Notes: generated by a model from the letters alone, not told the origin. A DNA stretch of 64,000 bases from Heyndrickxia oleronia (GCF_017809215.1 NZ_CP065424.1:3132001-3196000); one strand, 5' to 3'; positions 37,189 through 47,038 are shown, counted from the stretch's first letter. Translations and numbers: made by a program.

Positions 37189-38909
37189 ATTCGTATATCA
37201 ACCCCCGAATATAGTGAATGAGCCTTTTGTATGTTTGAACGTTCCATGCCACCATTCCCTTTATTAGGTTGGTCAAATTGTATAGCAGAAAGTGTATAAT
37301 TAATTTCCATTAATGCTTTTTTTAAAGGAGGAATAAATTTTTGCGATAACTCTGGAAGATATTCACCTTCATTAATTATTTTTATCGTGATCACACGATT
37401 TTGCACTTTCATATCTACTATTGTTTCTTTTAAATGCTCTAACTCTAAATAAAAAAGGATCTTACAATAGTTTGCATCAATTTTTCCATCCTCTTTGCTT
37501 TTACCAGACCATTGCATAGTGACTTCTGTTTGATAACCAAATAATTGAATCGGGAGCTGATAAACAATATTAGTTATCGGATTATTTTGATTGGATAATA
37601 ATAGTTGACCATTCATTTTATTTACCAATTGTTCAGCAAGCTCTTTAGATTCCAGAGGATGGTTGGTCTCTTGTAAATATTTAACCAGTAGCGGCTTTAA
37701 TATATTATCTGTTTGGTTTAATTCTGCATTACCTTTAAGTATTTCAGCTTCGTAATTTATTCCTAGTTTTTTAGTTACTGTTTTGAATAGTTCCAGAATG
37801 TCCTTACCTTTTACAGATTCCTTTACTTCAGTTTCTACTTGTTTTAAAAAATGTTGGTCTTCCATAGAAAGAGCTAATCTTTCATTTTTGAATGGCTCGA
37901 CACGATTTGTATACTGGGATTCTTTTTCATTTGTTTTCACCATTTCTGGGATAAAAGTTGTTGTTGATCTATTATTTTCTGTACTTTCATCAGTTAGGTA
38001 ATTCTCAAGAATTTGAACACTTTTATTAATTTGATCATATGATTTTTCTTTTAAATTGGTTAAATGCTGTACAATCTCGTTATATTTATTTGCTGCTTCG
38101 ACTTCATTATTTTTTATATTCAATTGATTAACAGCATTTCCATTTGTTAACGTTGTTTGTTTATCTATAGTTGTATTGTTAATCATTCCTAATTTATCTA
38201 ATAAATTTATTGCTTTTATTTTGTTAGGAGCAGTTTCCTGAATTGCTGTGTCTATTATGGAAAGTAAAACTTTCTTAGCAATTGGAATATCCTGCTGTAC
38301 GACATTCCTTATCATTGAAAGCAATAATTGATTAGTTTTACTAGTAGGTTCCAATTGTAGTTGCTTTTCAAATAATTGCAATGTATCGTGAATGCTTTTT
38401 TGCGTCTTGATCGTTTCTAGAACAGATTGAAAAATCGTTTCTGCTAATGGAAATTTATTTTTAAACATTACTTGAAGCGTGTTAAAGCTGTCTTGTGAAT
38501 TCCCTTTATTTTCAAGCCATTGGGCAATTGTTACGATTGCATCTTTTGTCAATGGAATTTGTTCTTTAGATAAAAATGCAAGAAGTTCGTTATTTACTTT
38601 ATTATTCGGAAGTGAAAGTTGGTTTAATAACAAGGAGTTTGCATTATTTTCCTTCGAGTAGGAAGATAGCATTTTAAGGATTGTTTCCCCTTCTCGTGAA
38701 AGTACTTGAAACCAATATTGATTACCATTTATTAAGGGTACTTCAAGCTTTGCAATTATATTTTGCTGCCCTACTTGGACGAGAGCTGTTTGATTCGGAA
38801 ATATTTTCTTTATATTACCTAAAAAAATTTGTCCAGACCGAAATTCGAAGCGTGGCTGAATGGTTTTTATATCTAATTTTGCTAATGATTGTAGCGTAAG
38901 TGGCAGCAT
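37185..38909 (-). CDS. ylqG: FliK-like protein YlqG
   Basis: This 574-residue protein has a long asparagine- and glutamine-rich N-terminal part, with several helices, and a C-terminal domain that resembles the FliK hook-length domain (ITNIVYQLPIQLFGYQTEVTMQW onward, and ETIVDMKVQNRVITIKIINE). There is no signal peptide. It overlaps ylqH. It is the B. subtilis YlqG counterpart; B. subtilis ylqG and ylqH also neighbour sucC. Whether this protein is secreted or related to flagellar function is unknown. Confidence 0.8.
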   Translation of the reverse strand: MLPLTLQSLAKLDIKTIQPRFEFRSGQIFLGNIKKIFPNQTALVQVGQQNIIAKLEVPLINGNQYWFQVLSREGETILKMLSSYSKENNANSLLLNQLSLPNNKVNNELLAFLSKEQIPLTKDAIVTIAQWLENKGNSQDSFNTLQVMFKNKFPLAETIFQSVLETIKTQKSIHDTLQLFEKQLQLEPTSKTNQLLLSMIRNVVQQDIPIAKKVLLSIIDTAIQETAPNKIKAINLLDKLGMINNTTIDKQTTLTNGNAVNQLNIKNNEVEAANKYNEIVQHLTNLKEKSYDQINKSVQILENYLTDESTENNRSTTTFIPEMVKTNEKESQYTNRVEPFKNERLALSMEDQHFLKQVETEVKESVKGKDILELFKTVTKKLGINYEAEILKGNAELNQTDNILKPLLVKYLQETNHPLESKELAEQLVNKMNGQLLLSNQNNPITNIVYQLPIQLFGYQTEVTMQWSGKSKEDGKIDANYCKILFYLELEHLKETIVDMKVQNRVITIKIINEGEYLPELSQKFIPPLKKALMEINYTLSAIQFDQPNKGNGGMERSNIQKAHSLYSGVDIRI

Positions 38910-39023
38910 TGTTTCCCCTTTCCTCCATTACTTGTATTGGATTTACTGTTTATTTAATTTCCAAAAAAGCTATACCTATTAGTAAAATCTCAAACTGTTG
39001 TGTCTAGCTTTATTGCAAATATA

Positions 39024-40901
39024 TCATTTATGCTTAAATTTTTTATTATATTTTACTAAAGTGATAAGTGGCCATACATATTGATAACTATGGTAATGAA
39101 TATAGAACTGACCACCTAAACCTTGTCCCACAGGATAAGCATTATCCCTCTCTTTAATATCGGCTTCATTGATTAAAAAGTTTATCCCCTTTCGAATCGT
39201 TGGTGTTTCCTTATCAGATATTGTGATTAATGCATCTAAGGCCCATGCTGTGTGTGTCAATGTACTCTTCTTGAGCGCTACATATTTTTTGGCGATATCA
39301 CTCCGACAAGATTCACCCCAGCCACCATCAGCATTTTGTATACGAGTTAACCAATTTTTTGCTCTTATGATTGCTGGATGATCCGAACCAATATTAACTG
39401 CCAGTAAGCCCAAAACTGCGGTCCAAGTTCCATAAATAAAGTATATTCCCCATCTGCTGTCCCAAGATCCCTCTTTATTCTGACGCGTAAATAACCATTT
39501 CGTCGCTTTTTTTATTTGAGGATGATCCTTGCGAATATCTGTGTACATTCCTAAAAATTCCAAGGTTCGTCCAGTTAGGTCTGTTGATGAGGCATCCATT
39601 AATAGTCCCTCACCATAAGGTAAAAAATTCAACAGTGGATTATCCACATTTCTTTCAAATGAAGCCCAACCGCCATCATCATTTTGCATGGATAAAATCC
39701 ACTGAATCCCTCGATTCCAGGATTGCTGGTATATTGGTTGAGTATGGATCAATCTAGAAAGTGAACGAAGAGAAGCAGATGTATCATCAATATCTGGATT
39801 GATCGTATTAATATTTGAAAATCCCCACCCACCTGGTAAAGTCCTAGGAGAATGAATCTTCCAATCACCAAATTTATTATGCTGTCTTTTTAGTAGATAT
39901 TCGGTTGCTTTAATAATAGTGGGATGGGAAGTTGGGACACCTGCATTTTGAATGGCATCTGAAAGTAAAGAGGTGTTCCAGACATTTGCCGTTGTATATT
40001 GACAATGATAATTTCCATTTATTACACATATCATTGATTTCAATCCTGAAATCGCTTTTATAATTTTGGGATCATTTTTACTTTTTCCCCTTGCCAAAAA
40101 TGCATATATCATGTAGAAAGTAGCACTAAAATAACTATATAATGTACCATCCGCTTCTGTATGCTGAATCATATAATCTTCCAAATACTCAATAGCTTTT
40201 CCATGGAGATCGTTGTGCCATTCCTCAATTTCTTTTATTCCATGTTCAATAAAATCGATAATTGAGCGAGTTTCTTCCATTTCTTCTTCCTTCCTATTTT
40301 TACTTTCCCCAATAAAAAGATCATTTAATTTTGGTGAAGATAAAGGCTTTATAACAAATTTAGAATCAGCAAGAATTAGTAATGGGGCTATATTAGCCCT
40401 CCCAAATACGGAAATATCAAAAAAATTCACTGGAAAGCTTTTAGGAAGTAATACAGCTTCAACAGGAATTGGAAAAAGTACTTCCCACTCCTTTTGTCCA
40501 GTGAGAGATAATAACACATTCGTGAACATATTTACAGATTCAATACCACCATTTTCAATAATGAATTTTTTTGCTTGTAGTAGATTTGGATTATCTCTAT
40601 CAATGTATCCAGATATTTGTAACGCATAATAGGAACTTACTGTCAGTGATATATTTCCTCTTTCCTCATCCAAAAATAATCTCCATGCTCCATCTTCATA
40701 TTGTTCATTCAAAATCCTTCTTGTTAAGCTTTTTATGAGGTCTTCATCTTCCTCTAATTGAAGGGTTCTTAATAAAATAATCATACAGCAATCTGTAAGA
40801 ATCCCTGTTTCAAAGGGATACTTCCATGAGCCATCCTCTGCTTGTTCAGAAATTAATTTGTTAATTAACTCATTAATCTGTCCTTCTACATTAACACCCA
40901 A
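39024..40901 (-). CDS. sqhC: Squalene-hopene (sporulenol) cyclase family protein
   Basis: The protein belongs to the squalene-hopene cyclase family, which cyclises squalene or tetraprenyl-curcumene (sporulenol synthase in B. subtilis). The 625-residue product has the catalytic acid motif DIDD at 370-373 and QW repeats (Q-x3-G-x-W) at residues 20-26, 67-73, 406-412, 474-480 and 522-528, with WGIYFIYGTWTAVLGL near the C-terminus. The TTG start is 9 to 10 bases after AGGAG. It lies between ylqG and the divergent alcohol dehydrogenase, where B. subtilis has no such gene. Substrate (squalene or a C35 terpene) cannot be read from sequence alone. Confidence 0.93.
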   Translation of the reverse strand: MGVNVEGQINELINKLISEQAEDGSWKYPFETGILTDCCMIILLRTLQLEEDEDLIKSLTRRILNEQYEDGAWRLFLDEERGNISLTVSSYYALQISGYIDRDNPNLLQAKKFIIENGGIESVNMFTNVLLSLTGQKEWEVLFPIPVEAVLLPKSFPVNFFDISVFGRANIAPLLILADSKFVIKPLSSPKLNDLFIGESKNRKEEEMEETRSIIDFIEHGIKEIEEWHNDLHGKAIEYLEDYMIQHTEADGTLYSYFSATFYMIYAFLARGKSKNDPKIIKAISGLKSMICVINGNYHCQYTTANVWNTSLLSDAIQNAGVPTSHPTIIKATEYLLKRQHNKFGDWKIHSPRTLPGGWGFSNINTINPDIDDTSASLRSLSRLIHTQPIYQQSWNRGIQWILSMQNDDGGWASFERNVDNPLLNFLPYGEGLLMDASSTDLTGRTLEFLGMYTDIRKDHPQIKKATKWLFTRQNKEGSWDSRWGIYFIYGTWTAVLGLLAVNIGSDHPAIIRAKNWLTRIQNADGGWGESCRSDIAKKYVALKKSTLTHTAWALDALITISDKETPTIRKGINFLINEADIKERDNAYPVGQGLGGQFYIHYHSYQYVWPLITLVKYNKKFKHK

Positions 40902-41035
40902 ATCTTATCACTCCTCATTTTTCAAATGCTTTATGATTAATTTCTATTCAAACGAATGTAATAATTGCCTAAAGAAATACTATTTAAAGCACGAAAATAA
41001 ATGATTAATTAGTTTAAGAAATAGAGTCATCTTTT

Positions 41036-41064
41036 TTGCATTTTGATCATGACTAACTCATAAT
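41036..41064 (+). promoter_or_regulatory. Candidate SigA promoter of the alcohol dehydrogenase gene
   Basis: TTGCAT (41036-41041), 17 bases, CATAAT (41059-41064). The start of transcription would fall around 41071, right at the AAAGGAG ribosome binding site (41071-41077), so the leader would be very short. Confidence 0.5.
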
Positions 41065-41086
41065 GTTCTTAAAGGAGTGAGCGTTA

Positions 41087-42250
41087 ATGGACAATTTTAC
41101 ATATTGGAACCCAACAAAATTAATTTTTGGTAAAGACCAATTAGAACAGCTAAAAACAGAAGTACCCCAATACGGAAAGAATATTCTACTTGTTTATGGC
41201 GGTGGCAGTATTAAAAGAAGTGGCTTATACGAACAAGTGATCAATATTTTAAAAAATTTAAATGCAAACATACATGAATTATCAGGGGTAGAACCAAATC
41301 CTCGCATTTCAACTGTTAGAAAAGGAGTAGATATTTGTAAAAAAGAACAAATTGATTTCATCCTTGCAGTTGGTGGTGGGAGTGTTATTGATTGCACAAA
41401 AGCCATTGCTGCTGGAGCAAAATATGATGGTGATGCATGGGATTTAGTTACAAAAAAAGCATTTGCTACAGACGCTCTTCCCTTTGGCACTGTTCTTACC
41501 CTTGCTGCAACTGGGTCTGAGATGAATTCTGGTTCTGTTATTACCAACTGGGAAACAAATGAAAAATATGGCTGGGGAAGCCCATTTACTTTCCCGAAAT
41601 TTTCTATCCTTGACCCCGTTAATACATTTACAGTTCCTAAGGATCAAACGGTATATGGGATGGTCGATATGATGTCACACGTTTTTGAGCATTATTTCCA
41701 TTTAACAGAAAATACTTTAATGCAAGATCGTATGTGTGAATCTTTATTATTGACTGTTATGGAAACTGCACCAAAGCTTATCAATGATTTAGAGAATTAT
41801 GAATATCGTTCAACTATATTGTACAATGGGACAATGGCATTGAATGGTATGCTTTCTATGGGATTTAGAGGGGATTGGGCTACACATAATATTGAGCATG
41901 CGGTATCTGCCGTTTATGATATTCCCCATGGTGGTGGTCTGGCAATTCTATTTCCAAATTGGATGAAGCATAACTTAAAGGTGAAACCTTCTCGCTTTAA
42001 ACAGCTAGCTGTTCGTGTATTTGGTGTTGATCCTGAAGGAAAAACAGACGAAGAAATTGGACTGGAAGGGATTGAAAAGCTTCGTGAATTCTGGAATAGC
42101 ATAGGTGCACCATCAAGACTAGCTGATTATGGGATTGATGACAGTAAATTAGATATAATGGCTGATAAAGCAATGGCTAATGGGGAGTTCGGAAACTTTA
42201 AAAAGTTAAATCGGGATGATGTATTAGAAATTTATCGGTTATCACTATAA
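41087..42250 (+). CDS. Iron/zinc-containing alcohol dehydrogenase, YugJ/YqhD type
   Basis: This NAD(P)H-dependent group III alcohol dehydrogenase should reduce aldehydes or oxidise alcohols in the cytoplasm. The 387-residue protein has the dinucleotide loop GGGS at 96-99 ([15 protein letters not shown]) and the metal ligands Asp194, His198, His267 and His281, the same positions as in E. coli YqhD. Its closest named B. subtilis relatives are YugJ and YugK. It is the only clear gene on the plus strand and is divergent from sqhC and convergent with rnhB, which shares its terminator. Physiological substrate unknown. Confidence 0.93.
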   Translation: MDNFTYWNPTKLIFGKDQLEQLKTEVPQYGKNILLVYGGGSIKRSGLYEQVINILKNLNANIHELSGVEPNPRISTVRKGVDICKKEQIDFILAVGGGSVIDCTKAIAAGAKYDGDAWDLVTKKAFATDALPFGTVLTLAATGSEMNSGSVITNWETNEKYGWGSPFTFPKFSILDPVNTFTVPKDQTVYGMVDMMSHVFEHYFHLTENTLMQDRMCESLLLTVMETAPKLINDLENYEYRSTILYNGTMALNGMLSMGFRGDWATHNIEHAVSAVYDIPHGGGLAILFPNWMKHNLKVKPSRFKQLAVRVFGVDPEGKTDEEIGLEGIEKLREFWNSIGAPSRLADYGIDDSKLDIMADKAMANGEFGNFKKLNRDDVLEIYRLSL

Positions 42251-42253
42251 TTT

Positions 42254-42282
42254 AAATAGGCTGACACTATGTCAGCCTATTT
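42254..42282. terminator. Bidirectional terminator between the alcohol dehydrogenase and rnhB
   Basis: AAATAGGCTGACA pairs with TGTCAGCCTATTT (13 bp, 3-base loop), with T-rich tails on both strands. It lies between the two convergent stop codons (42250 and 42283), so it can serve both genes. Confidence 0.92.
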
Positions 42283-43047
42283 TCATGAATTTTTAATGGG
42301 AGCAAATGTTTTACGGTGAATGGGACAAGGCCCATATTTTTTAATCGCTAATAAATGTTCTTTCGTACCATATCCCATATGTTGCTCAAATTTGTATTCC
42401 GGATATGTAATACTATATTTTTTCATTAGATTATCCCTTGTTACTTTCGCAACAATTGATGCTGCAGCAATGGATACACTTAATGCGTCACCCTTAATAA
42501 TCGATTGCTGTGGATAAGGAATATTTAGTTTCATCGCATCAATTAAACAATAATCAGGACGGATTGATAAGTTAGTGATCGCTTCTAACATCGCTTTTTT
42601 TGTTGCCTCATAAATATTTAATTGATCAATTTCTTCTGCAGTTATTAATCCAATACCTACAGAAATGGCGTTTTCAACAATATAATGATAATATTCTTCA
42701 CGCTTTTTTTCCGATAGCTGCTTTGAATCATTAATACCAAGTAATTTAAAGCCTTTAGGTAGAATAACTGCAGCTGCCACTACAGGTCCTGCTAGTGGAC
42801 CTCTACCGACTTCATCAATCCCAACTATGTACTCAAAACCCTGCCCCGCAAGTTTATTTTCATATTTCATCATTTCGTTAAATTTTTCATGTTGAACCTT
42901 AATATTTTCTTGCTCTTTATACCAATTTTGTAGGAGCTTTTGTACCCCTTTCCGTTCATCTAGTTCAAGTTGTTGAATAAACGGATCATCTAGGGTTACA
43001 ACTGTTTTTAGTGCTTCTTTTATATCTTTAATTGTGTTTGATTTCAT
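42283..43047 (-). CDS. rnhB: Ribonuclease HII
   Basis: RNase HII removes ribonucleotides from DNA and Okazaki primers. I start at the ATG at 43047 (MKSNTIKDIKEAL), with GAGGA upstream, giving 254 residues (B. subtilis: 255). The catalytic acidic residues lie in GIDEVGRGPLAGPVVAAAVIL, ICLIDAMKLN-like LIDAMKLNIPYPQQSIIKGD and the later KVTRDNLM part. Upstream in-frame codons to 43140 would overlap rbgA and lack support. It follows rbgA by 58 bases. Confidence 0.95.
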   Translation of the reverse strand: MKSNTIKDIKEALKTVVTLDDPFIQQLELDERKGVQKLLQNWYKEQENIKVQHEKFNEMMKYENKLAGQGFEYIVGIDEVGRGPLAGPVVAAAVILPKGFKLLGINDSKQLSEKKREEYYHYIVENAISVGIGLITAEEIDQLNIYEATKKAMLEAITNLSIRPDYCLIDAMKLNIPYPQQSIIKGDALSVSIAAASIVAKVTRDNLMKKYSITYPEYKFEQHMGYGTKEHLLAIKKYGPCPIHRKTFAPIKNS

Positions 43048-43105
43048 CTGTATCCTCACTACTACTTTGAATGCAAATAGATCGTCAAATAGGGAAATTA
43101 CATAT

Positions 43106-43969
43106 TCAATCCTCTTCAGCTTGATCTTCTGGTAAATCAAATGATATGCTACCTAATTTTTCAGAGCGAATATCCCTAATGATGGTTTCAGCTGTTTTAT
43201 CATAGTCTACTTCACCTTTTGACATTAAACATCCCCTTAATGTCCCTATATGGTTAAACAGAGGCAAAATATCGTTAGGGATCTCCGATAGCTCATATCT
43301 TTCCGTTAATCGATTCGGATAATGGTTTTCAAGAAAACGTAAAGCATATACAGCAATATCTTGTAAATTTAATATCGTATCTTTAATTGCACCTGTCAAT
43401 GCTAATTTATAACCAACCTCTTGATCCTCAAATTTTGGCCAGAGAATCCCAGGGGTATCAAGAAGCTCTAGTTCCTTTCCCACCTTAATCCATTGCTGTG
43501 ATTTAGTAATTCCAGGCATATTACCAGTTTTCGCAATATTCTTTTTCGCAAGACGATTAATCAAGGTAGACTTACCGACATTAGGAATGCCAATAATCAT
43601 TGCTCTGATTGCTCTCGGCTTCATTCCTTTTGCTCTCATACGGTCAAATTTCGGCTTAAGTATTTCCTGTGCAGCATTAACAATCTGGTGCAAGCCACTG
43701 CCAGCTTGTGAGTTTATCGCTAATGCCTTTTTATCGTTTTGTTCATAGTATTTTAACCAACTATTTGTGATCTCTCTATCTGCCATATCTGCTTTATTTA
43801 ATAATATTAAGCGTGGCTTCTGTTGAATGATTTCTTCTAGCATTGGATTGGCTGATGAAACAGGAATCCTTGCATCAACCAATTCAAAAATAATATCTAC
43901 TAATTTAAGTTTTTCTGTTACTTCCCTTCGAGCTTTCGCCATATGCCCTGGAAACCATTGTATCGTCAT
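43106..43969 (-). CDS. rbgA: Ribosome biogenesis GTPase RbgA (YlqF)
   Basis: RbgA is an essential, circularly permuted GTPase that completes assembly of the 50S subunit (uL6/bL36 stage). The permuted motif order is visible: G4 NKAD at 58-61, then G1 GIPNVGKS at 127-134, then G3 DTPG at 171-174. A C-terminal ANTAR-like helical domain follows. It is 287 residues, the normal length. It lies between lepB and rnhB, as in B. subtilis (ylqF). Confidence 0.96.
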   Translation of the reverse strand: MTIQWFPGHMAKARREVTEKLKLVDIIFELVDARIPVSSANPMLEEIIQQKPRLILLNKADMADREITNSWLKYYEQNDKKALAINSQAGSGLHQIVNAAQEILKPKFDRMRAKGMKPRAIRAMIIGIPNVGKSTLINRLAKKNIAKTGNMPGITKSQQWIKVGKELELLDTPGILWPKFEDQEVGYKLALTGAIKDTILNLQDIAVYALRFLENHYPNRLTERYELSEIPNDILPLFNHIGTLRGCLMSKGEVDYDKTAETIIRDIRSEKLGSISFDLPEDQAEED

Positions 43970-44016
43970 CCTATGCGCTCAACTCCAACTATTATTTATG
44001 TCATATTTTTATGTAA

Positions 44017-44556
44017 TTACTTTACAATCCTAATATCAGAAATTGGCCACCATATTAATTTCGTATCACCAATTACTTTTTTTATTGGGATTGTTCCAAT
44101 ACTTCGACTATCCTTACTACCTCGACGATTATCCCCCATTACAAAAATTTCACCTTCTGGGACAGTATCTCTGCCAATATAGTCCCTCAACGTAAAATCT
44201 TCTGTTAATGTACCAACCGCGATTTCTTTCTTTGCCTCATCTAGATAAGGTTCTTTATAGGCTTTACCATTTATGTAAAGAATATCATCTTTATATTCAA
44301 TTCTGTCCCCAGGTAAACCAATCACTCGTTTAATATAATCCTTCTTTTCTGGTGCATGGAAAACGATGATATCAAAACGATCGGGCTTTCCAAATCGATT
44401 AACAATCATGCGATCTCCATTATGTAGTGTAGGCATCATCGATGACCCATCAACAACAATTGGTGCAAATAAAAAATAACGAATAATAACTGCAAGAAGA
44501 ACCGCAATTAGTAAAGCTTTTGTCCATTCCCATAATTCGTTTTTTTGTTTTGACAT
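44017..44556 (-). CDS. lepB: Type I signal peptidase (SipS/LepB)
   Basis: This membrane peptidase removes signal peptides from secreted proteins. The 179-residue product has a single N-terminal membrane helix (ALLIAVLLAVIIRYFLFAPIVV), catalytic Ser39 in VDGSSMMPTL, and general base Lys76 in DYIKRVIGLPGD; MGDNRRGSKDSR marks box E. The short form with one membrane helix is typical of the Bacillus Sip type. It sits between rplS and rbgA as in B. subtilis. Confidence 0.95.
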   Translation of the reverse strand: MSKQKNELWEWTKALLIAVLLAVIIRYFLFAPIVVDGSSMMPTLHNGDRMIVNRFGKPDRFDIIVFHAPEKKDYIKRVIGLPGDRIEYKDDILYINGKAYKEPYLDEAKKEIAVGTLTEDFTLRDYIGRDTVPEGEIFVMGDNRRGSKDSRSIGTIPIKKVIGDTKLIWWPISDIRIVK

Positions 44557-44693
44557 TATCCCGCCACCTTTGTTAAATTGCCAAGTATTATTATAAATAT
44601 ATCAGCTTCATCCAAAAAAGTGAAAGATTAAATTAAGATCATGATTTTATTTATCATTAATATTTCTTTAGAAAAATATATCAATAAAAGTCG

Positions 44694-44722
44694 AAAAGGA
44701 GCTTGATAACCAAGCTCCTTTT
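44694..44722 (-). terminator. Rho-independent terminator of rplS
   Basis: AAAAGGAGCTTG (44694-44705) and CAAGCTCCTTTT (44711-44722) form a 12-bp stem with a 5-base loop; on the minus strand it ends in CTCCTTTT followed by CGACTTTTATT. It is about 60 bases after the rplS stop. Confidence 0.88.
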
Positions 44723-44781
44723 GTCTTTGAATCGTAGCTATCTTAATATTCTTTAAGAAATAGAATAGCTTCTTTTCATTA

Positions 44782-45126
44782 TTAACGAATTTCTTTAATA
44801 CGAGCGGCTTTACCACGTAAATTACGTAGGTAGTAAAGTTTCGCACGGCGAACTTTACCGCGACGCACTACTTCAAACTTCGCAATCTTAGGAGTGTGAA
44901 CAGGGAAAGTACGTTCTACACCAACACCATAAGAAATTTTACGAACTGTGAAAGTTTCGCTGATTCCACCACCACGGCGTTTAATTACAACACCTTCGAA
45001 TAACTGGATACGTTCGCGAGTTCCCTCGATAACTTTAACGTGAACACGTACAGTATCACCAGGACGGAACGCTGGAATATCAGAGCGAAGTTGATCTTTT
45101 GTGATTTCTTCAATAATTTTGTGCAT
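44782..45126 (-). CDS. rplS: 50S ribosomal protein L19
   Basis: L19 binds at the 30S-50S interface. I start at the ATG at 45126 ([20 protein letters not shown]), giving 114 residues (B. subtilis 115), with GGAAGGAG 8 bases upstream. The conserved core [21 protein letters not shown] and [15 protein letters not shown] region ([14 protein letters not shown]) is present. It has its own promoter and a structured leader, and ends at a strong terminator. Confidence 0.98.
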   Translation of the reverse strand: MHKIIEEITKDQLRSDIPAFRPGDTVRVHVKVIEGTRERIQLFEGVVIKRRGGGISETFTVRKISYGVGVERTFPVHTPKIAKFEVVRRGKVRRAKLYYLRNLRGKAARIKEIR

Positions 45127-45216
45127 CGAATTCAACTCCTTCCAACAGATGCTCATACAAATCCTTTATTGCAGCGGAACATCGTTTTCATATGATTTAT
45201 GCGTTCATAAATCACA
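45127..45216 (-). ncRNA. rplS mRNA leader, L19 autoregulatory leader candidate
   Basis: From the predicted transcription start near 45216 to the rplS ATG there are about 90 bases. The leader opens with a clean hairpin, GATTTATG-AACG-CATAAATC (8 bp, tetraloop; 45194-45213), followed by CGATGTTCCGCTGC and GAGCATCTGTTGGAAGGAG. An L19 leader RNA is known upstream of rplS in many Bacillota, and position and size fit. I cannot test the covariance model here. Confidence 0.55.
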
Positions 45217-45222
45217 AGAAAT

Positions 45223-45251
45223 ATCTTACCATATCACTAGTTGTATTGCAA
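45223..45251 (-). promoter_or_regulatory. Candidate SigA promoter of rplS
   Basis: Minus strand: TTGCAA (45251-45246), 17 bases, TAAGAT (45228-45223). The -35 sits in the loop of an inverted repeat AGTTGT/ACAACT (45239-45259) directly after the trmD stop codon. Confidence 0.55.
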
Positions 45252-45260
45252 TAACAACTT

Positions 45261-46010
45261 TTATTTGTTTTCTTTATGTTCTTTTTTCCAATCGTTGATC
45301 CATTGTTTATGTTTGTCAGTTAGAGGGTAATTTTCAAGAAGATCTGGTCTTCTTTGCAGTGTTCTTAATATCGATTCTTTTTCGCGCCATTCGTCAATAT
45401 TCTTATGATTTCCGGAAGTCAGGACATCTGGAACTGTCATCCCTCTAAAATTAGCAGGTCTCGTATACTGTGGATGTTCAAGTAACCCTGAAGAAAAGGA
45501 GTCCAAAATAGGAGAATCCTCATTACCTAATACTCCAGGAAGAAGTCGAACAACGCTATCTATGACAACCATTGCTCCAAGCTCTCCTCCAGTTAGAACA
45601 TAATCACCGATGGATATTTCATCCGTCACAACATGTTCACGTATACGTTCGTCATATCCTTCATAATGACCACAGATAAAAATAAGATGTTGTTCTTGAG
45701 CTAATTCTTCCGAAACTTTTTGAGTTAAAACCTTTCCTTGTGGACAAAGGAGTATGACCCTAGGCTTCGTATGTTCATTCGATTTCGTTAAATGATCAAC
45801 TGCATCAAAGATAGGCTGTGGTTTTAAAACCATGCCAGCTCCTCCCCCATAGGGGTAATCATCAACAGTTTGATGTTTATTATCAGCATAATCCCGAAAG
45901 TTGACTACATTATACTCTACGACATTTTTTTCTGCTGCTTTTTTCAAGATGGACGAACCAAATACACCCGTAAACATTTCTGGAAATAATGATAGTACAT
46001 CTATTTTCAT
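45261..46010 (-). CDS. trmD: tRNA (guanine37-N1)-methyltransferase TrmD
   Basis: TrmD methylates G37 next to the anticodon, preventing +1 frameshifting. The 249-residue SPOUT enzyme has the knotted AdoMet site with [10 protein letters not shown] and [13 protein letters not shown], plus the N-terminal [17 protein letters not shown] and the [14 protein letters not shown] loop. It overlaps rimM by 4 bases. Confidence 0.98.
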   Translation of the reverse strand: MKIDVLSLFPEMFTGVFGSSILKKAAEKNVVEYNVVNFRDYADNKHQTVDDYPYGGGAGMVLKPQPIFDAVDHLTKSNEHTKPRVILLCPQGKVLTQKVSEELAQEQHLIFICGHYEGYDERIREHVVTDEISIGDYVLTGGELGAMVVIDSVVRLLPGVLGNEDSPILDSFSSGLLEHPQYTRPANFRGMTVPDVLTSGNHKNIDEWREKESILRTLQRRPDLLENYPLTDKHKQWINDWKKEHKENK

Positions 46011-46522
46011 GATAATAAACCTTCCATTAATTCAATCGTAATTGATTTATCTTTTACATTTACAGACTTTACGACATCATCAATATAAGGAATTAAATAT
46101 TCCTTACCATTTCCCCCTTTAACTACCCAAACATCATTCGCACCAGGTGTTAATATTTCTTTTACGATTCCAATTTCTTCACCATCTGTTGAAAAGACTT
46201 TACACCCGACAATTTCATGAAAATAAAATTCACCTTCGTCTAAACTTGTCAATTGTTCTTCAGAAATTTTTAAAATTCCATTTTTCCATGGTTCCACTTC
46301 ATTAATATTATTGTATCCTTCAAAAGTAAGTAAATCGAAGTTTTTATGTGTACGATGAGTTTTTACTGTTAACTGAATCGGGGTATGATCATTAAGAAAA
46401 AGGTATAAAATATTTCCCTTTTTATATCGCTCTTCTGCGAAATCCGTCTTAGAAATAACTCTTACTTCTCCACCAAGACCATGGGTATTCACAATTTTTC
46501 CTACATTAAACCATTTAGTCAT
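46007..46522 (-). CDS. rimM: 16S rRNA processing protein RimM
   Basis: RimM binds S19 and assists maturation of the 30S head. The 171-residue protein has the N-terminal RimM domain ([20 protein letters not shown]) and a C-terminal PRC-barrel ending in [13 protein letters not shown] and [12 protein letters not shown]. It starts 12 bases after ylqD and overlaps trmD, within the rpsP-khpA-ylqD-rimM-trmD ribosome cluster. Confidence 0.97.
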   Translation of the reverse strand: MTKWFNVGKIVNTHGLGGEVRVISKTDFAEERYKKGNILYLFLNDHTPIQLTVKTHRTHKNFDLLTFEGYNNINEVEPWKNGILKISEEQLTSLDEGEFYFHEIVGCKVFSTDGEEIGIVKEILTPGANDVWVVKGGNGKEYLIPYIDDVVKSVNVKDKSITIELMEGLLS

Positions 46523-46534
46523 TTAAATCCACCT

Positions 46535-46921
46535 CTAACGTATTTCTATGATGATCCCATCTTTTACAATGATCATTTGTTCTTTTGTGATTTGATCCCA
46601 GCTGTCACCAACATTGACATCAACAAGAGCCTGTACTTCCTTCTCTTTGATTTCACTTCCTAATGGCAATATGTTAAGCTGTTCAATTTGAAAATCAATT
46701 AATTTTATTTTTTCCTTCCGCCCATTAATTTCTTTTTCAAAATGTGATTTTAAACTAGCTGAAGGAAATTTCTTTGTTCTATCAAGTTTTTTTAATTCAA
46801 ACCTTAATTGATCACATTCTTTTTGCAACATCATTTTTTTTTGATAATAAGATTGATGGAGTTCCTTTTTACTTTGTTCTGTTAATACCTGCTTTACCGT
46901 AACTGTTTGTAACAGCTGCAT
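46535..46921 (-). CDS. ylqD: YlqD family protein
   Basis: This 128-residue protein matches the conserved but uncharacterised YlqD family, found between khpA and rimM in bacilli. It has a helical, lysine/glutamate-rich middle (KKMMLQKECDQLRFELKKLD) that probably forms a coiled coil, and a C-terminal beta-rich part (VGDSWDQITKEQMIIVKDGI). There is no signal or membrane segment. The ATG follows a strong AAGGAGGT. Function unknown; location suggests ribosome or RNA metabolism. Confidence 0.85.
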   Translation of the reverse strand: MQLLQTVTVKQVLTEQSKKELHQSYYQKKMMLQKECDQLRFELKKLDRTKKFPSASLKSHFEKEINGRKEKIKLIDFQIEQLNILPLGSEIKEKEVQALVDVNVGDSWDQITKEQMIIVKDGIIIEIR

Positions 46922-47038
46922 TTTTTACCTCCTTATATTTTACTGATTGATCTATTTAAAAACCTATTTAATGAAATAAAATAATAATAAGGAGTATGTG
47001 TGAGGTTTTATGTACGATATTTATTTATTATACAGAAG

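Noticed and set aside
44628..44846. A 72-codon minus-strand frame overlapping the end of rplS
   Set aside because: It overlaps the rplS coding end and runs through the rplS terminator; no family resemblance.
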